A stretch of 7,528 bases of DNA from Desulfobacterales bacterium (GTDB lineage Bacteria; Desulfobacterota; Desulfobacteria; Desulfobacterales; UBA11574): NCBI GenBank assembly GCA_012974475.1, contig JAAXQD010000224.1, positions 1-7,528 on the forward strand, written 5' to 3'. A program made the translations under genes and the position numbers. Under the pieces are notes generated by a model. It was not told where the DNA came from and made no database searches. It was given only the letters and a program-made list of their open reading frames with translations. Positions 5,670-7,528 of this stretch are shown here, piece by piece. Each line of letters starts with the position of its first letter. Position 1 is the first letter of the stretch.

Positions 5670-5802
5670 GACTGTTACACGTATTAAAGAGATTGACCGC
5701 GCATACTGTCGTCGCCATGTTGAACGGCATTTCACAGTCGACCGCATGGTCAATGAATACATACAAGTCTATGAAATGATTCTTGACTCTGAAAGACTGT
5801 AG
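5641..5802 (+). pseudogene. Displaced C-terminus of the second GT4 glycosyltransferase
   Basis: In another frame than 4830-5669, these bases read MVNNVDEAIETVTRIKEIDR and continue through HFTVDRMVNEYIQVYEMILD to a stop at 5802. This is a typical GT4 C-terminal end (VNNVDEAIEAV, then F-V-RM---Y---Y). The ATG at 5641 has no ribosome binding site and is the middle of the ancestral gene. It overlaps the last 29 bases of the truncated frame. Together the two parts give about 324 residues, some 16 short of the expected length. Confidence 0.75.
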
Positions 5803-5804
5803 AA

Positions 5805-5860
5805 TGGCCTCGAAAAATCTTAAAACAGATAGCCGGTACAGGTGGCCTAATATCTTAAAA
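5805..5860 (+). repeat. Imperfect direct repeat in the intergenic gap before the GH130 gene
   Basis: TGGCCT (5805-5810) followed by ATCTTAAAA (5817-5825) recurs as TGGCCT (5843-5848) followed by ATCTTAAAA (5852-5860), with 6- and 3-base gaps. The copies are 38 bases apart. They could be a small duplication or paired binding sites; there is no other evidence for regulation here. Confidence 0.35.
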
Positions 5861-5882
5861 TGATTTTATAGGACAGACCACT

Positions 5883-6731
5883 ATGAAAACGCATAATCCA
5901 ATAATAACACGTTTTAAAAAAAACCCCATACTGACAAGAAAGGATGTGCCGTATCCAGTAGCTACAGTTCACAATGCCGGCATCGTCAAACATAACGATC
6001 GTTACATTATGCTTTTCAGGTCGCATCTGCTAAACGGGCGCTCCATCATCGGCAGGGCCGACAGCGAGGATGGTTTCTCATTTACGGTTCATCCCAAACC
6101 CTTTCTTATACCTTCAACGGACAATGTTTTTGCCGAATATGAAGCCTTCGGAGTCGAAGACATGCGGATTTCCCTGGTAGAAAACGAGTACCTGCTGACC
6201 TATAGCGCCTATTCCCGTCACGGCGTGCGGATTGCCCTGGCGCGCACCCGGGATTTTGAAAAAGTGGAACGTATTGCGCTGATCACCCAGGCCGACCTCC
6301 GCAACGTGGTCATTTTCCCTGAAAAGTTCGGCGATCGGTATGTGCGTTTGGACCGGCCACATTCCGAAATTTCGTCTTGGTCGATCTGGATTTCCTATTC
6401 TCCCGACCTGGTGCACTGGGGCGATTCCCGGGTGATTATGAAGCCGGTGGCTTATCACTGGGATGAAATGAAAATCGGGCCCGGCGCACCGCCATTCAAA
6501 ACCGACAAAGGCTGGCTTCATATTTACCATGGCGTTTTTAAGACGATGTCCGGAACAGTGTATCGACTCGGGGCGGCCCTGCATGACCTTGATGATCCGG
6601 CCAACATCATCGGCGTTTCCGATCAGTGGATATTGCAGCCTGAGGATCCTTGGGAGGTAAATGGCTATGTGCCCAATGTTGTCTTTACCTGCGGCGCTGT
6701 TCCGGAAGACGACGGTACGGTAAAAATATAG
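5883..6731 (+). CDS. GH130 family mannoside phosphorylase, short type, C-terminally truncated
   Basis: A five-bladed beta-propeller protein of family GH130, whose members phosphorolyse (or sometimes hydrolyse) beta-mannosides, releasing mannose 1-phosphate in the phosphorylases. Seen are NPILTRKDVPYP (14-25), HNAGIVKHNDRYIMLFRSH (30-48), FAEYEAFGVEDMRI (83-96) with the probable catalytic Asp93 in the GVED motif, YVRLDRPHSEIS (153-164), HWDEMKIGPGAPP (192-204), IYHGVF (214-219) and QWILQPEDPWE (248-258). The RLDRPH histidine and arginines fit phosphate binding, so a phosphorylase is more likely than a hydrolase. The start has AGGA (5870-5873), nine bases upstream. After CGAVPEDDGTVKI the frame stops, whereas relatives continue with a conserved YxGGADTVM-type strand of about 16 residues. 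The true C-terminus survives in another frame at 6728-6778. Loss of this last propeller strand would probably destabilise the fold. Exact linkage specificity cannot be assigned. Confidence 0.85.
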   Translation: MKTHNPIITRFKKNPILTRKDVPYPVATVHNAGIVKHNDRYIMLFRSHLLNGRSIIGRADSEDGFSFTVHPKPFLIPSTDNVFAEYEAFGVEDMRISLVENEYLLTYSAYSRHGVRIALARTRDFEKVERIALITQADLRNVVIFPEKFGDRYVRLDRPHSEISSWSIWISYSPDLVHWGDSRVIMKPVAYHWDEMKIGPGAPPFKTDKGWLHIYHGVFKTMSGTVYRLGAALHDLDDPANIIGVSDQWILQPEDPWEVNGYVPNVVFTCGAVPEDDGTVKI

Positions 6732-6778
6732 ATGAATTGGTAGCGCTCTGCCTCTCAGTTGCCCGGCCTCCGCTATAG
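6728..6778 (+). pseudogene. Displaced C-terminus of the short GH130 protein
   Basis: Read in another frame from 6728, the sequence gives IDELVALCLSVARPPL and a stop at 6776-6778. GH130 proteins of this type end in (I/V)D(E/D)LVxLCL followed by a short tail with RPxL, as I recall them. It directly follows the premature TAG at 6729. About 16 codons encoding the last conserved beta-strand are missing between the two. Confidence 0.7.
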
Positions 6779-6836
6779 ATGATCGCAAACTGGAAAATCG
6801 ACTTGTGGATAGGCTGTATTTGAAGATCTGTCCTGA

Positions 6837-6866
6837 TGAACAGACTTTCGATGCAGAGTGTATAAT
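6837..6866 (+). promoter_or_regulatory. Candidate internal promoter before the long GH130 gene
   Basis: A perfect -10 box TATAAT (6861-6866) is preceded, at 18 bases, by TGAACA (6837-6842), a 4-of-6 match to TTGACA. It would start transcription near 6873, 21 bases before the ATG at 6894, allowing expression independent of the damaged upstream genes. The -35 is weak, so confidence is limited. Confidence 0.35.
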
Positions 6867-6893
6867 TTCAATCGACATTAAGGACACATTGAT

Positions 6894-7528
6894 ATGCAAA
6901 CAAAAAACCATCAAGGGCTGAAAGTTGAAAGAAAAACAAATAAGATCGTAGGGGATACATCACGGGTAATCACCCTTCTTCATCTTCCCGATGACAGGTA
7001 TCGCATATCTAAAATAATTCAGCGAATAATGAACTTGTCCGAAACAGCGGCTAAAAATTTAATTAATCAAATAATGGCTGGCTTTTCCGTACGACACGAA
7101 GACATCGGACACATTTTTGAGCGGCACCTGAATGAGGTGAAGGATTATCTTCCACGAAATACAATGCTCAGTGATGTTCAAAAGGCCCTCATCGGAGCTT
7201 ATTTTACAAAAGAGTACGCCATTGAATCGGCTGCCCTTTTTAACCCTTCTATCGTTCCCCATCCTGATCAGAGCCATCTGAAAAAAGGCAGCTTGCGCTT
7301 TGTCATGAGCCTGCGGGCAACCGGCGAAGGCCATATTTCGTCAATTGTATTTCGCAGCGGCGTCCTTGACCGGCATAATAGGTTTCTCTTCGACCCGATC
7401 AGTGATTTTGTGGAAACGCCGGATCTCCAATTGGACCCTGTTTACAAACGCAATCCTTTCCAGCGTAAGCTTAACGAAATGAGGGCCGGCAAGGAGATAA
7501 CCGCCCATATTCTTAACCAGCTGCCGGA
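6894..7528 (+). CDS. GH130-type mannoside phosphorylase, long form, N-terminal part (runs off the window)
   Basis: The first 211 codons are open to the window end. The protein starts with an alpha-helical region absent from short GH130 proteins (about residues 20-110: DTSRVITLLHLPDD, then helices IIQRIMNLSETAAKNLINQI and SVRHEDIGHIFERHLNEV). It then reaches the first propeller blade, AALFNPSIVPHPDQ (113-126) and LRFVMSLRATGEGHISSIVF (134-153). The latter is typical of the roughly 480-500-residue 'glycosidase-related' GH130 proteins, so a little under half the protein is visible. The catalytic Asp region lies beyond the window. AAGGA at 6880-6884, nine bases before the ATG, sets the start. It follows the short GH130 in the same direction after a 115-base gap from the original stop. 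The pair probably acts on the same beta-mannan or mannoside, one on longer and one on shorter chains; that division is inferred from characterised GH130 pairs. Confidence 0.8.
   Translation, partial: MQTKNHQGLKVERKTNKIVGDTSRVITLLHLPDDRYRISKIIQRIMNLSETAAKNLINQIMAGFSVRHEDIGHIFERHLNEVKDYLPRNTMLSDVQKALIGAYFTKEYAIESAALFNPSIVPHPDQSHLKKGSLRFVMSLRATGEGHISSIVFRSGVLDRHNRFLFDPISDFVETPDLQLDPVYKRNPFQRKLNEMRAGKEITAHILNQLP

Noticed and set aside
5636..5670. Programmed ribosomal frameshift joining the two parts of the second GT4
   Set aside because: No slippery heptamer or stimulatory structure is evident, and conserved residues are missing at the seam, which frameshifting alone cannot explain.
6114..6914. 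Long minus-strand frame of 266 codons
   Set aside because: It is antisense to the clearly recognisable GH130 gene and shows no family features; it is a shadow of biased codon use.
6736..6921. Open + frame through the gap between the two GH130 genes (DDRKLENRLVDRLYLKICPD...)
   Set aside because: It looks protein-like in part but has no start with a ribosome binding site, overlaps the start of the long GH130 gene and matches no family I know.

Overview
The window looks like a chromosomal segment of a Gram-negative bacterium, most likely a sulfate-reducer-type Desulfobacterota. This rests on remembered resemblance of the proteins (the outer-membrane barrel fragment, the 'GTPIGVIQRILGH' recombinase, the paired GT4/GH130 genes); no search was run. 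The left third is AT-rich and gene-poor. The right two thirds are a denser, more GC-balanced operon, all on the + strand.

Left region (1-1250). The window opens inside a tyrosine recombinase read on the minus strand. Only its C-terminal catalytic part is present, ending at the nucleophilic tyrosine codon at position 1. It abuts, back to back, a + strand fragment holding only the C-terminal strands of an outer-membrane beta-barrel protein. Both lack their 5' parts, so this is a rearrangement scar. About 790 bases without a convincing gene follow. They hold several inverted repeats, two copies of a 22-base palindromic repeat, and a possible non-autonomous element at 617-850. The promoter and long leader of a cold-shock gene come next.

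Middle (1250-2360). A complete CspA-type cold-shock protein gene is followed by a tandem duplication of its last codons and terminator, giving two terminator hairpins. A small single-pass membrane protein with its own terminator follows.

Right region (2360-7528). This is a probable operon: a 41-residue lysine-rich protein; a 769-residue two-domain protein (GT4 glycosyltransferase plus an alpha/alpha-barrel-like domain); a second GT4 glycosyltransferase; a short GH130 (mannoside phosphorylase family) protein; and the start of a long GH130-type protein that runs off the window. Two glycosyltransferases beside two GH130 proteins suggest synthesis and phosphorolytic recovery of a mannose-containing glycan, possibly a beta-mannan reserve. 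The chemistry is inferred.

The most notable observation is that the second GT4 and the short GH130 each carry a similar lesion. In each, roughly 16 codons of a conserved C-terminal segment are missing, the frame is shifted, and the authentic C-terminus is still readable just downstream in another frame. Either the pathway is decaying by small deletions at short direct repeats, or the assembly has errors there.
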